Shown here in pieces: positions 1 to 10,260 of a DNA stretch of 64,000 bases. A program made the position numbers and the translations under genes. Every line of letters begins with the position of its first letter. The first letter of the stretch is position 1. The stretch comes from Limnephilus marmoratus. Lineage: Eukaryota > Arthropoda > Insecta > Trichoptera > Limnephilidae. The stretch spans positions 32,100,734-32,164,733 of the forward strand of contig OU862934.1 in the NCBI GenBank assembly GCA_917880885.1, written 5' to 3'. Under the pieces are notes generated by a model. It saw only the letters and a list, made by a program, of their open reading frames with translations, ran no database searches and had not been told where the DNA came from.

Positions 1-828
1 ATTAAAATAAAGACACGATATGGATAATAATATGACACAAACGTGTCCCCGTTTAACATGCTACAGAACGAACCGTTCCTTTTGATGTGATGGAAATTTT
101 TCGGGTGCCGTCCAGAGTATCGTAAAATTTGCAAAGCATTCAACCTACCTACGATTTTGCCTCAGTAAAGAATTATGGAAGAACTCCTGTGATCGATTTG
201 CAAAATGAACCACCAAACTGAAGATGTCACACAACGATCTGCTTTGTTACGCGCGCAGTCCAGCAGGCACCTATAGGTACTATGAACTATGATGTATGCA
301 TTATAACCGGTGTATATTGTGAACTGTGATGAGGCGTGTCGGAAATAAATTTGTTTTTTTTGGCGCTCGGGAATTTTTAGATTACCAGAAATTTTGGGAG
401 TGCGGTGCTCCTCCGCACCTTAGAGCTGGCTGCCACTAGTTTCCAGTAATAGCATTTTTACCCAATTTTGTGGGTATTTTAATTTGGGCGGGTTTTTCGA
501 TGTTTCGATACGATATATTGAGTTTTTCAAAGATACTTCAGATGTCATACTATAACGTGTATATAAAAAAAATAAACCAACATTATTGATATCTCCAAAA
601 ACATTAAATTAAAATATGTTTTTTTCGCCTTTAAAACCTTACCTCCTCCCCCCCCCCCCCTTAAATGTATGTTTTACATGTGGGTAATTTTATCAACCAT
701 CATAATCTGTAATATTATTTCATTTAAAAAAAAAAAAATTTCATTTTTGTTATCAACTTATAAATAATGGTACTTTCTTACGAAAGTGGCTATTCTTATT
801 TTGTTGTTAACAGATTTTTATCATGTTG
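1..828. other. no gene seen; AT-rich flank with poly-C tract
   Basis: I see no coding region and no recognisable element here. The stretch is AT-rich with a homopolymer C run near 648-660 and an A run near 726-738. The open frames are short and look random. Confidence 0.5.
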
Positions 829-1494
829 TTCAATACTTGGAGCAGGTGGATGAGTTTGTGTATCTGGGTAGTATGTTTACGAGAGATGGGAAGGCTGATA
901 GAGATATTGTAAGAAGGGTGAATGTCGGTAACTCTATTAATGGTGGACTGAATGCCCTTGGCGCCAATAAAAAACTGTCAAAATAGGCGAAGCTAGCAGT
1001 CCACAATGGAGTCCTGGTACCTACCCTGATGTATGACAGTGAGGCATGGAACTGGCAGAGGAAGGATGAAAGTAAACCGAACGCTGTTGAAATGAGATCC
1101 CAGAGATGTACGTGTGGTAAAACGTGTGCGAAATGTGGATATCCGCAAAGAATGTAAGGCTGATGCAAGCATAATGAGTAAGATTAAGAAAGGGACCCTC
1201 AGATGGTTTGGGCATGTAGAACGAATGAATGAAGAAAGTAGTGTGAGAAGAATATACGACGCGAATGTGAATGGTAGAAGAAGTCGGGGACGCCCGATAA
1301 AGACATGCCATGGTACGACCAAGTGAATCAGATACTTGAGTCGGGCCATGTCAAGAGTTAGAATAATAGAAGAGCATGTATGAGACGATATATGAATGTG
1401 AAAGAGGGAACGAGTGTGTGCCAAGACTGAGTTTGGCGGTTCGTCCTCTCTGCCTACCCCTGCGGGAAACAGCGTGATGGTTAGTTAGTTAGTT
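829..1494 (+). pseudogene. LINE reverse transcriptase 3' fragment with GTTA tail
   Basis: This is the C-terminal part of a non-LTR retrotransposon polymerase, 5'-truncated and decayed. The open part reads EQVDEFVYLGSMFTRDG, a block that follows the reverse transcriptase palm in many arthropod LINEs. Later frames carry KLAVHNGVLVPTL and RWFGHVERMNEE, but they are broken by an in-frame stop after LSK (near 983) and by frameshifts. The remnant ends with the SAYPCG-type terminus and a short GTTA repeat tail at 1479-1494. RTE-like and some other clades use short simple-repeat tails; I cannot fix the clade. Copies of the same family lie at 39626-41115 (minus), 50678-51000 and 58092-58600. Inactive. 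Confidence 0.8.
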
Positions 1495-1560
1495 GTTCAC
1501 AGATTTTCTTAATTTTATAGTTTCATTGGAAATAAGGTTTGTTTCCTGTAGAAACATATT

Positions 1561-1628
1561 ATAAGTTATAAAAGTTATAAGTGGTCTGAATTAAACAAAA
1601 TGGCAAATACAGATATCAATGCACTAAA
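1561..1628 (+). pseudogene. jockey-like LINE, 5' piece split by BEL element
   Basis: A short coding stretch that ends at the 5-bp sequence CTAAA. Its frame continues, without loss or gain of a base, at 7881 if the BEL element and one CTAAA are removed. The residues NTDINALK are typical of the segment after the reverse transcriptase palm in jockey/CR1-like LINEs. Upstream of about 1561 the frame meets stops at 1549 and 1510, so the LINE copy was probably 5'-truncated on insertion, as most are. The LINE was therefore already present when BEL arrived. Confidence 0.75.
1624..1628. other. target site duplication CTAAA, left
   Basis: CTAAA lies directly before the left LTR and recurs directly after the right LTR at 7876-7880. 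Five-base duplications are usual for BEL/Pao. Confidence 0.9.
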
Positions 1629-2010
1629 TGTTAGGTTTTGCTTCGATTAAAATCAAATAATGTAAGTTTTTAGGTCTTCAAAACTTCAACAAGAAATTCA
1701 AGGTAGATAGAAAATTAATTTATTGGCAATAATGTACAACAATCCAATCCAAATAAATTATTAAAGCCCCCCAACGAACTGATAATATAACGTTTCCTTT
1801 TAAAGGCAAACTAATGCAGAAAGAGGTAGAAAATAATGAATTCATCCTATTTATAAATTTACAACAGGGTCCATTTGGGAGGGAAGACTATAGCCAACCC
1901 TGACATCTATGTGTAAATCCTCGAACCACAACTATGCCTGACCTCTTTGTTAAAAGCGGAGAAACATTTCAACCCTTGCTCAACTAAATATCAACTTTAA
2001 TTTCTTAACA
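1629..2010 (-). repeat. BEL 3' LTR
   Basis: 382 bp, matching 7493-7875 almost throughout. Termini are TG and CA within a short inverted repeat TGTTA/TAACA. Differences from the other LTR are concentrated in the first 170 bases as read on the plus strand, including a 2-bp and several 1-bp indels; the last 210 bases look identical. Confidence 0.95.
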
Positions 2011-2022
2011 TATACTCCCCCC
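2011..2022 (-). other. BEL polypurine tract
   Basis: On the minus strand the sequence GGGGGGAGTATA abuts the 3' LTR start. This is the expected place and composition for the plus-strand DNA primer of an LTR element. Confidence 0.75.
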
Positions 2023-2644
2023 GAAAAAGGGAACGGAGGTCACTTTTTCTAAAAGATCAAAACAAAATAAGGATAAAAAATCAAACACCTAAATATAAAC
2101 ATATGCTAAAATCAATTTGGAAGAAACAAAAAATAATAATAATTTAACTTTAACTAAACCATAAAAATTTCCAAATAAAAACTATCCTATTTCTAAGAAC
2201 TATTAATAATAATCTAATTATTAATAAACATTATAACTTCATTTAAAAACAAAAATTTATAATTTTAACAATAAAAAATAAATAAATAGCAATCTTGAGA
2301 TCTTGACGTGCGAAGCTCCTTGGTCTTCCTTCTAGGTTTGAATGTTCGGATATGGTTCCATCTTGAATCTTGAAGTGTGTAGAAAAATTGATATTTAAAT
2401 TTGAATTTTAAGCCTCTTGCTGTTTTTGATTTAAATTAAATTTGTAGTTTTGCTTTAAATTAATTATTTAAATCTTGATTTATATCTTGAAACATTGTTT
2501 TTTTTTTTAAAATAACTTTTTTAGAAAATAAATTTTCACTGCCACTTGGTTTTACTTGCGGGAAGTTTATTAGATTTCTGCGTCGAGCTTTTTCTTGTGG
2601 AACCTTGAATTATTTTCTTCATCGGTTATTCTTGTGTAAAAACT
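2023..2644 (-). other. BEL 3' untranslated region
   Basis: About 620 bases between the end of the integrase remnant and the polypurine tract. It is very AT-rich, with no open frame and no env-like sequence. Confidence 0.6.
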
Positions 2645-3145
2645 TCAATTATTTTCTTCATCAGTTTTTGTATGAACATCTGCGTCGGGTCCGTTGTCTT
2701 CTATTGGTAGTAGACATAATTTTGAAATAGCCCTCTGGATTATGCCCTTCGAAGTGATGATGGTCGCCACGCGAACTCTTCCATCAGCGCCAGGATGTAC
2801 GGCGCTCACCCGTCCCAGCCTCCAGTAGCAAGAAGGGACGTTGTCCTCCTTCAGTATTACCATGTCGCCAGGCTGTAACTGTCCTTGACTCCTGTTAGTC
2901 CATTTGTTCCTGGTTTGTAGCTCTGCCAGGTACTCCTTCCGCCACCTCGACCAAAACATTTGAACAATTTGTATTAGTTTTTGGTAATTATTTAATCGAT
3001 TGAACGTGATATGTTCCAAATTTTGCTCTGGAATCGCTGCCATACTAGTTCCTATGAGAAAGTGACCAGGGGTCAAGGGATTAAGGTCATAAGGGTCATT
3101 TGATAAGGGAGTCAGTGGCCATTCCGGAGGGATTTTCCAACTCAC
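2645..3145 (-). pseudogene. BEL integrase C-terminal fragment (DUF5641-like)
   Basis: This 166-residue frame holds the end of BEL/Pao integrase. It carries PLTPLSNDPYDLNPLTPGHF (about residues 10-29), which in intact elements follows the last part of the catalytic core, then WSRWRKEYLAELQ (about 85-97) and the C-terminal segment GDMVILKEDN ... RLGRV ... RAISKLCLLP. It is in a different frame from the upstream gag-pol and overlaps its end by 50 bases. The first dozen residues are out-of-frame read-through of upstream sequence, so the start codon has no biological meaning. The preceding zinc finger and D,D-35-E core are absent from the element. Confidence 0.85.
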
Positions 3146-6100
3146 TAACTGTTAATTTACCATAGCGGCGCTGCAAAGGGTTTTTACAATTAAACTGAAA
3201 TCTAATAATGTATGCCGTTACTCTTTGTAATTTGGAAAAACTAGAATATCTATTAAAAATGTCCCAGTCCTGTTTCACTGCAGACAACAGAACCGAGCTT
3301 GTCTTGATCTCTGGTGGATCAATACAAAATGTGTCGGCATTCGGCCAGCACGCTGAATCCAGTATCAGCCAAGCTGGACCATGCCACCAAATGCTGGAAA
3401 TTAACAATTGTGAAACACCGGTTCCTCTGGAGAGCACATCTGCTGCATTGTCTTCCGACCTTACATGTTTCCATTGCTCCGGCTGACTGGTTTCCTGGAT
3501 TTCCGCCACCCGATTCGCAACGAAAGTGTTCCATCTTGCAGGCTGCTCCCTGACCCAGCACAGTACTATTTGAGAATCGCACCAGTATGTTGTATGTATA
3601 TCCGGTGTACATATGGCTTCTTTAATATAATTCACTAACTTTGTCAATAATACAGCTCCACATAATTCTAATTTGGGTAGAGACACGCTTTTCAAAGGTG
3701 CTACCCGTGACTTGGACATTATCAAATTGGAGTATCTCTTACCCAATTTATCAGTAGATATCAGGTAGACACAGGCCGAATATGCCTTCTCTGAGGCATC
3801 ACAAAATCCATGTAGCTGTAAATTTACATGATCTTGACATTGAATCTTTCTACCTATTCTTAAATTATTTAATTGAGGCAGTTCACTCATATAAGCTTCC
3901 CATGTCTTCAACATGTCATGTGGAATAGGCTCATCCCACTGAACCTTCGTCTGCCACAATTTTTGCATCAACAATTTAGCAACAACAGTGACAGGACCTA
4001 TTAATCCTAAAGGGTCAAATATGGACGCAATGCTTGATAGCATTTGTCGTTTGCTAACAATTGGATTTTTTATTAACTTCACCGTGTATAAGAAATTATC
4101 CTGTTGGTTATTCCATGACAAGCCTAATATTTTGCTGTCATTTGAATCTGTACTAATAATCATATCCGACATGCTTTCTTGCTTTGAACATAATGAGGGC
4201 AAATTTGATCGCCATTTTCTCAAGTTCATTCCAGCGGATGCCATGATAGATATTAATTGCTCTTTAATTAATAAACAGCTTTCTTCTGTTTCATCACCAG
4301 TAAGCAAATCATCCATGTAAAAATTATTCTTTATAATCTGACTGACCTTGTGATTTGATGACATATTTTCATTTCCCAACTGCTCAAGGCATCTAGTTGC
4401 CAAAAATGAAGACGGCCCCAGACCGTAGGTAACGGTGTTAAGCTGATAATGCTGAATTTCCTCCTCCGGGAAATTTTTCCATATTATACGCTGTAGATCC
4501 CTGTCTTCGGGTCGCACCAATATTTGTCTGTACATTTTCTCTATATCTGCTGTTATCACGTACTGGTGCTTTCTGAAACATATCAATTGTGCAGCTAAAT
4601 CTTTCTGTAAAACAGGTCCTATCATGAGCGCATCGTTTAAGGATATACCAGTGGATGATTTTGCAGAACCGTCAAATACTACTCGAGTATTCGTGGTAGT
4701 GCTCGATTCTTTTATTACTGCATGATGTGGTAAATAATAATATTTTTTTTCATTAGAAGGTGCCTCGCACCGGGTCATATGACCCAAGTCTATGTATTCC
4801 TGCATAAATTCTTTATATTTTTTCATCAGGTCAGGATTTGAAGAAAATTTCTTTTGCAAATTGCAAAGTCTCCTTTCTGCCATAGGCAGTGTTTCGCCTA
4901 ACTGTTTAATACAGGGGCGCTGCGGTAAGCTTACCGTAAAACGACCTTCGTCATTCCTTTTATGCGTGTCTTTGAACATTTCCTCGCACGCTCGCTCCTC
5001 ATGGCTCCGGTGCTTCACCGGCGGGAATTCTTCTAATTTCCAGAAGTTTTCCATTTGTTTATGTAATATATTTAATGATAGGTGACAAGATTTTACTGGC
5101 CTTTTTGTTTTTGTTGTGACGATAGGTCCTGACACCAGCCACCCGAATTCCGTTCTCTGCAGTACAGGTCCTGAGTCTCCATTTCGTAGTTGATCTTGTT
5201 TCAAAATTTCCCAAAAGATTTCCGCTCCGAGTAGCATATCTATGGAGCCTGTTTCGTAGAAGGTAGGATCCGCTAACTGTAGACCATCAGGTACGCTAGC
5301 ATCCTTTTTCTGAAAAGAAATTTGCGGCAGATTACTCGTTATTTCCTTCAAAACGAGACATTCTATGTCTCTTTCATAAGGTGAATAGCTTGAAAAAATC
5401 CTTAAATTTACACTTTTCTTAATATTCAATATTCTGTTTTGTATTCCGGTAATCGGTATGTTTGCACTTTTGGGTTTTAATTGCAACCTAGCTTCGAATT
5501 TCTCTGAGATAAAATTAGACTGCGCTCCGCTATCCAATAATACTCTTGCCTTAATTAAGTTTCCATTATTATTCAACACTTTAATAACGGCCGTAGATAA
5601 CAAAATAAAATTATTAGATACCTTCGCTGAATGATTGGTAACTAAAACTTCATTATTTGATGTTGATTGTGTATCATTATTCTGAGGAGACTTATTATGA
5701 GATGAATTATCTATTTCCTTTTTTAAATGTAACAATGTATTGTGCGAATTATTTTCGCATATTCGACAGTTGTATTTACTTTTACATTCCTTTAGTTTGT
5801 GACCTAGGCACAAACATTTCAAGCAAGCACCTAAATGACGTATCTTTATAATTCGATCCTTAGCATTTAATATTAAGAATTTTTTACAATTATAAATCCT
5901 ATGATCGCCTTTGCAAACAATACATTTTATCATTTGCGGCGTTAATGAAATCATAGCTTCCTTTCTGTACTTGACAGGGAATGTTTTATTTTGATTAACC
6001 TTTGCTTCAGTAATCCCGGCAAATTCTAAAATCTGGACGCGATCTGATAAATATTTTATAAACTCCTTATATGTAGGTAGGTTATCTTTGGTTGCAAATG

Positions 6101-6845
6101 TTTCCCAATGATTTCGAGTTTCGCTATCTAGTTTATGTGACAATAAATATATTAAAATAATATCCCAATTTTCGGTGGGTATATTTAAATTATTCAACGA
6201 TTTTAAATGTACTTCGGATTCATCAATAAGATTCCTTAATGCTGTGGAATTTTCAAATTTTATTTCAGGCAATTTGAATAATGCTTCCACGTGCTTATGT
6301 ATAATAAATTTTGTATTTTGGTATCGGCTGGTCAACATTTCCCAGGCCGTGTAATAATTGTCTTGGTGATTTGGCAATGATATCAATAATTTAGCCGCGT
6401 CACCTTCCAGGCATGATCGCAGATAATACAACTTTTGAATAATTTCTAAGGATGGGTTATTTTCAACCAGAGCTACAAAAGTATCTCTAAAATTTAACCA
6501 CTTTTCATAGGAGCCGTCGAATTTAGGCAACTCTAAAATAGGCAATCTAATATTGTGTGAAATTGCATTCGGAACCTTAATTAACAATTTATCTTTAGCC
6601 TTGGCAACAAGACTATAGTAGGAATTTTCAAATGCTTGCCTTTCCAATGGTTTAGCCAATTCGTCCGCTGAAAGCGCTTCAATTTGATCTTGGATTATAT
6701 CGAAAGAATCTAAAATTGGTTCGAGTTTCTTTAACCTGACTTCAATTTCAGATTGCGACAAATTATTTCCTTGGATGTATTCGTTGAATCGAGTTAATTT
6801 AGCTTTACAGATTCCCCTCTGGGCCACTAATGTTTTGAGATCCAT
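3096..6845 (-). CDS. BEL/Pao gag-pol polyprotein, truncated in integrase
   Basis: A 1249-residue frame that starts at the ATG at 6843-6845. In order I see: a Gag-like DUF1759 region (about 100-260, with LPKFDGSYEKWLNF); three zinc knuckles (Cys308/311, His315, Cys320; Cys341/344, His349, Cys354; Cys360/363, His368, His373); a retropepsin-like site with Asp438 in LLDSGA; reverse transcriptase (about 690-870) with YMDD at 843-846; the Pao-type peptidase A17 region (about 905-1000, with SIFDPLGLIGP); and RNase H with Asp1016, Glu1060, Asp1090 and Asp1132/1136. The protein then enters the integrase N-terminus (RYGKLTVSEL, about 1227-1236) and stops 13 residues later because of a deletion that also shifts the frame. 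All catalytic residues up to RNase H are kept, so the frame may still supply enzymes in trans. This is a retroelement gene, not a host gene. Confidence 0.95.
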   Translation of the reverse strand: MDLKTLVAQRGICKAKLTRFNEYIQGNNLSQSEIEVRLKKLEPILDSFDIIQDQIEALSADELAKPLERQAFENSYYSLVAKAKDKLLIKVPNAISHNIRLPILELPKFDGSYEKWLNFRDTFVALVENNPSLEIIQKLYYLRSCLEGDAAKLLISLPNHQDNYYTAWEMLTSRYQNTKFIIHKHVEALFKLPEIKFENSTALRNLIDESEVHLKSLNNLNIPTENWDIILIYLLSHKLDSETRNHWETFATKDNLPTYKEFIKYLSDRVQILEFAGITEAKVNQNKTFPVKYRKEAMISLTPQMIKCIVCKGDHRIYNCKKFLILNAKDRIIKIRHLGACLKCLCLGHKLKECKSKYNCRICENNSHNTLLHLKKEIDNSSHNKSPQNNDTQSTSNNEVLVTNHSAKVSNNFILLSTAVIKVLNNNGNLIKARVLLDSGAQSNFISEKFEARLQLKPKSANIPITGIQNRILNIKKSVNLRIFSSYSPYERDIECLVLKEITSNLPQISFQKKDASVPDGLQLADPTFYETGSIDMLLGAEIFWEILKQDQLRNGDSGPVLQRTEFGWLVSGPIVTTKTKRPVKSCHLSLNILHKQMENFWKLEEFPPVKHRSHEERACEEMFKDTHKRNDEGRFTVSLPQRPCIKQLGETLPMAERRLCNLQKKFSSNPDLMKKYKEFMQEYIDLGHMTRCEAPSNEKKYYYLPHHAVIKESSTTTNTRVVFDGSAKSSTGISLNDALMIGPVLQKDLAAQLICFRKHQYVITADIEKMYRQILVRPEDRDLQRIIWKNFPEEEIQHYQLNTVTYGLGPSSFLATRCLEQLGNENMSSNHKVSQIIKNNFYMDDLLTGDETEESCLLIKEQLISIMASAGMNLRKWRSNLPSLCSKQESMSDMIISTDSNDSKILGLSWNNQQDNFLYTVKLIKNPIVSKRQMLSSIASIFDPLGLIGPVTVVAKLLMQKLWQTKVQWDEPIPHDMLKTWEAYMSELPQLNNLRIGRKIQCQDHVNLQLHGFCDASEKAYSACVYLISTDKLGKRYSNLIMSKSRVAPLKSVSLPKLELCGAVLLTKLVNYIKEAICTPDIHTTYWCDSQIVLCWVREQPARWNTFVANRVAEIQETSQPEQWKHVRSEDNAADVLSRGTGVSQLLISSIWWHGPAWLILDSACWPNADTFCIDPPEIKTSSVLLSAVKQDWDIFNRYSSFSKLQRVTAYIIRFQFNCKNPLQRRYGKLTVSELENPSGMATDSLIK

Positions 6846-7492
6846 TTTTAAATATCAAAAATAAGGTACTCACAGAACATAAACGTTAAATTATAATCAC
6901 TTGTAATTAAATCACTACACGTGCACTGCCCTTGATCACAGAATTTTACTCATTAACCGATAAAACAATGAATTTTAACCATGAAATGAATCTTATCTCG
7001 CAAAATGCCACAGCCCGTTAGCTGTCAAAATAAAGAATAATATTATTTGTTATTTGTTCCTACCGCGCATGCGTTAGGCTTACGGCTGCGTTTAAACAAC
7101 CGCCTCGCGGTAAAATTCGAATTTTAACTTACGGATTTTCAAATAATCATTCGTAATTAATCATTTATGAAATTTAAAATGCTTTCTCAGTATTCTAAAA
7201 CTTCTTTTTACATTGATGTAACAATTTTTATCGACAATGTTGCTGTTGGGTATGAAATCAATTTAACACCACAGCAATAATCAGCCCGTTTTTTTTAAAT
7301 AAATTTAAAACAAACAAAGAAATACGGTTATGTACTCCATCAATCATGCTCTCCTGCCTGGGAAAATAAGGTATATAGGAATGGGAATTGGTCACTTGCC
7401 CTTTTCTCTGAAGATCTCTCTTGATGAATGTTGAAGATGCTGGTTCTTTTATCACTCGCGATTCAATCGTTAATGCGGCACGAAGGATCAAA
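6846..7492 (-). other. BEL leader and primer-binding region
   Basis: About 650 bases between the 5' LTR and the gag start. The bases directly inside the LTR (minus strand TTTGATCCTTCGTGCC) occupy the primer-binding position, but they do not begin with TGG and I cannot assign a tRNA. A 77-codon open frame at the LTR edge has no recognisable product. Confidence 0.6.
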
Positions 7493-7875
7493 TGTTAGGG
7501 TTTTGATTCGATTAATCAAATAATGTAAGTTTTTAGGTCTTCAAAAACTTCAACAAGAAATTCAAGGTAGATACAAAATTAATTTATTGGCAATAATGTA
7601 CAACAATTCCAATCCAAATAAATTATTAAATCCCCCCAACGGACTGATAATCTAACGTTTCCTTTTAAAGGCAAACTAATGCAGAAAGAGGTAGAAAATA
7701 ATGAATTCATCCTATTTATAAATTTACAACAGGGTCCATTTGGGAGGGAAGACTATAGCCAACCCTGACATCTATGTGTAAATCCTCGAACCACAACTAT
7801 GCCTGACCTCTTTGTTAAAAGCGGAGAAACATTTCAACCCTTGCTCAACTAAATATCAACTTTAATTTCTTAACA
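7493..7875 (-). repeat. BEL 5' LTR
   Basis: 383 bp, TG to CA, pairing with 1629-2010. It should carry the element's promoter and polyadenylation signals; I could not mark a convincing TATA box. Confidence 0.95.
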
Positions 7876-7880
7876 CTAAA
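7876..7880. other. target site duplication CTAAA, right
   Basis: Exact match of 1624-1628 on the far side of the BEL element. Confidence 0.9.
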
Positions 7881-8830
7881 ATTATGGTTTGATAAAAACC
7901 TGTTGACTTTAAATTCTAAAAAAACCTATTATTTACCATTTTTCATTAAAAAACAAGAAACACCTAAAGAAATAAAGTTAATAATCCACTCTGTGACAAA
8001 TACAGAAAACCACAAATGTAATATATCATGTTCAAAAATAGAAAGCAAAACTGATATTAAGTACCTGGGCATAACAATAGACCAGCGTTTAAAATGGTCT
8101 CCACACATAAATATTCTGAACAACAGAATAAGGAAACTAACATATATATTTAGATGTTTAAGAGATATTTTAAACGAAAAATTACTTAGAACCACATACT
8201 TCGCTTTCTGTCAATCAATTATACAATACGGCATTATAGGATGGGGCGGTACATATAAAAATCAAACACAAACAATTTACATATCACAAAAACTAATAAT
8301 AAAAACAATTTTAAAAAAACCCTACTCATATTCGTCAGAACTTTTATTCAAACAATTTAAGGTCAGGAAATTAAGTGCATTATACTTTTATCATGCAACA
8401 TTACAAATTTATAAAGATAATATTAAAAATCAAGTTGCACCCTTTAAAAATAACAGAAGTCTTAGACAAACATCAATACTTCCCACTCCAAAATGTAAAA
8501 AAATAATTGGACAATTGAGTCATAAATATCTCGGAGCAAAATTTTTTAATTCATTACCAGAAAAAATTAGAAACATGAATACCAATATAAAAAATTTTAA
8601 AACTCACCTCAAAAATTATACTGAAAACTTAAACTGAATGATATAAAAAAAGCAATACAATAACACCCCCCCATACACACAAGCCTTGCTTAATTATGGG
8701 GGTACATCAAATATTCTACTATGTAATTAATTACTGTATAAAAATTATTTGTAATTTATGTACCTTCTATTACTAATAAAAAAAAATAAATAAAAAAAAT
8801 AAAAAAAATAAATAAATAAATAATAAAATT
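7881..8830 (+). pseudogene. jockey-like LINE reverse transcriptase, 3' piece with A-rich tail
   Basis: The larger part of the LINE that BEL split. An open frame from 7903 to 8637 (244 residues) holds the region after the catalytic palm: KYLGITIDQRLKWSPHI (thumb), YGIIGWGGTY (jockey/CR1 signature), and a C-terminal HKYLGAKFFNSLPEKIR. It is open to its natural end, so this LINE is not very old. A short 3' untranslated region follows and the copy ends in an A-rich tail of AAATA-type repeats at 8774-8830. The catalytic YADD motif is not present, because the copy is 5'-truncated. Similar C-termini lie at 15767, 18248 and 41640, possibly related families. Confidence 0.9.
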
Positions 8831-9202
8831 ATATTTTGTTCATTGTTGCAATATTGCAATATTTAATTATCGTATTATTTATTTTTCATATGTTATCTGC
8901 ACAACTTCATATGTCTTTCTCAACTATTTCTTACTGTTTTTTACAAGCTCACTAGAGCTGTATTTTTCATGTTTTGCGCTACCTTATACCATGTTACAAT
9001 TATGTAAAAGCCGAAATGCCTTCGGTCTCAAATGGTCTCAAATATCACAAATTTGTGATATTTCATTCTTCAGTTATTTTATTATTTATAATAAAAGAAC
9101 TGAATATGATTCCGATTGGTAAAACAGGTAACTACCAATCAAAGCTCTATATTTTTATAATCAAATAAAATAAGAGACATCTGTTGATAATCTGCTGCAA
9201 TA
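8831..9202. other. no gene; contains a 24-bp perfect palindrome
   Basis: AT-rich sequence with no gene. Bases 9040-9063 form a perfect 24-bp palindrome centred on AAATTT. Nothing else was recognised. Confidence 0.6.
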
Positions 9203-9353
9203 GTGAGCAAATCTTGATGTCATAGCTCCAAACCATTTTTCCACCATCACTTATAGGTTAGTGAGCAAATCTTAATATCTTGGCTTCAAACCATTTTTAC
9301 CACATCACAAAAGTGAGCAAATCTTGATATCATGGTTTTAAACCATTTTTACC
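9203..9353. repeat. short tandem repeat, three units of about 52-58 bp
   Basis: Three units begin with GTGAGCAAATCTT at 9203, 9261 and 9313 and each runs to an AAACCATTTTT block. Units differ by several substitutions. Confidence 0.8.
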
Positions 9354-9699
9354 AATACTTTTAAAATCGAGCAATATGCTCTTTCATAGATGGCGCGAGT
9401 TTAGTTATTTAAAATACTTTTGGAAATTTAAATATTAAAATGAATTAATTTTTTGCGACCGTACATATTCAATATGAATATGAATAAATACTCTAGTTTG
9501 GTTTGGTTTTTCTTTATGATTTAAGTTGATGATTGAAATTTTGAGGGTAGTAATTATTTTTCTGTGAATGTCATTCGACTTCTTAGTGTTAAAAGATTTT
9601 AATTTTCATGACAGTGTTTATACTTTTCGGTTATTAATTGTTTTAAAAGGTTTTTTTTTGTGGGAATGTATGATTAAAAGGTGATTTTATTGTGTTTAA

Positions 9700-10260
9700 A
9701 AAAAAGATACCACTGCCATCTATGGTGTAAAACTTAGGCAACGCTTTTGGAACTTGATTGAACCCAATCAACCTGAAGTCTATAATCAATTATTATTGAA
9801 AATTTTAATGTTTGTTTTGTGGTTATGCTGTTTAGTTTTTACTTTTTGGTTAACAATTTTTAGTAAGCAATTTTTTGGGGGGTGTTCATTTAAAAATTAA
9901 TTGTATTTAAAACGTAGCTACGACTGCCATCTATGGAATAAAACTTAGGCTACGGGTTTGGAACTTGACGGAACCTTTTCATTCTAAAATCTTTAGGTCA
10001 TGTTTGTGAAGATTTCAATGCTTTATGGTTATACTGTTTACTTTTTGGTTAAATTTTTTTTTTTTTGAGGTGTGTTTTTAAAAAGTAACTACCACTGCCC
10101 TCTACGGTAAAAACCATAGACTACGGGTTTGGAACTAAGTTCCAAGTCAAGTTAGTTTTGACGGAACCCTTTCATCCTGAAATCTATATGTCGTTCATGA
10201 AAGTTTTAATTTCTGTTATGTGGTTATACTGTTTACCTTTTGGTTTAGTTTTTTTTAAGC
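9700..10260. repeat. diverged tandem repeat, three units of 170-210 bp
   Basis: The block ACTGCC(A/C)TCTA(T/C)GG, then an ACTTAGGC-like run, GGAACTTG, CTGAAATCT-like, GGTTATACTGTTTA and TTTTTGGTT recurs in the same order from about 9711, 9923 and 10094. Part of the same pattern (TTCGGTTATTAATTG) may precede it near 9625. Function unknown; it could be a decayed satellite or element ends. Confidence 0.75.

Larger units (their letters stand above)
1629..7875 (-). mobile_element. BEL/Pao LTR retrotransposon, full length but integrase-deleted
   Basis: A 6.2-kb LTR element on the minus strand. It has LTRs of 382 and 383 bp that begin TGTTAG and end TTAACA, a 5-bp target duplication, a leader, one long gag-pol frame, a second frame with the end of integrase, and a purine tract beside the 3' LTR. 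Domain order Gag (DUF1759-like), zinc knuckles, protease, reverse transcriptase, Pao-type A17 region, RNase H, integrase remnant is diagnostic of BEL/Pao. The zinc-binding and catalytic core of integrase is missing, so this copy should not integrate on its own. By eye the LTRs differ at about ten places, which indicates a moderately recent insertion. No env-like frame is seen. Confidence 0.95.

Noticed and set aside
830..1424. Minus-strand frames of 96-143 codons
   Set aside because: Antisense shadows of the LINE fragment at 829-1494.
3208..5085. Several plus-strand open frames of 80-110 codons
   Set aside because: All lie opposite the BEL gag-pol frame and have no domain.
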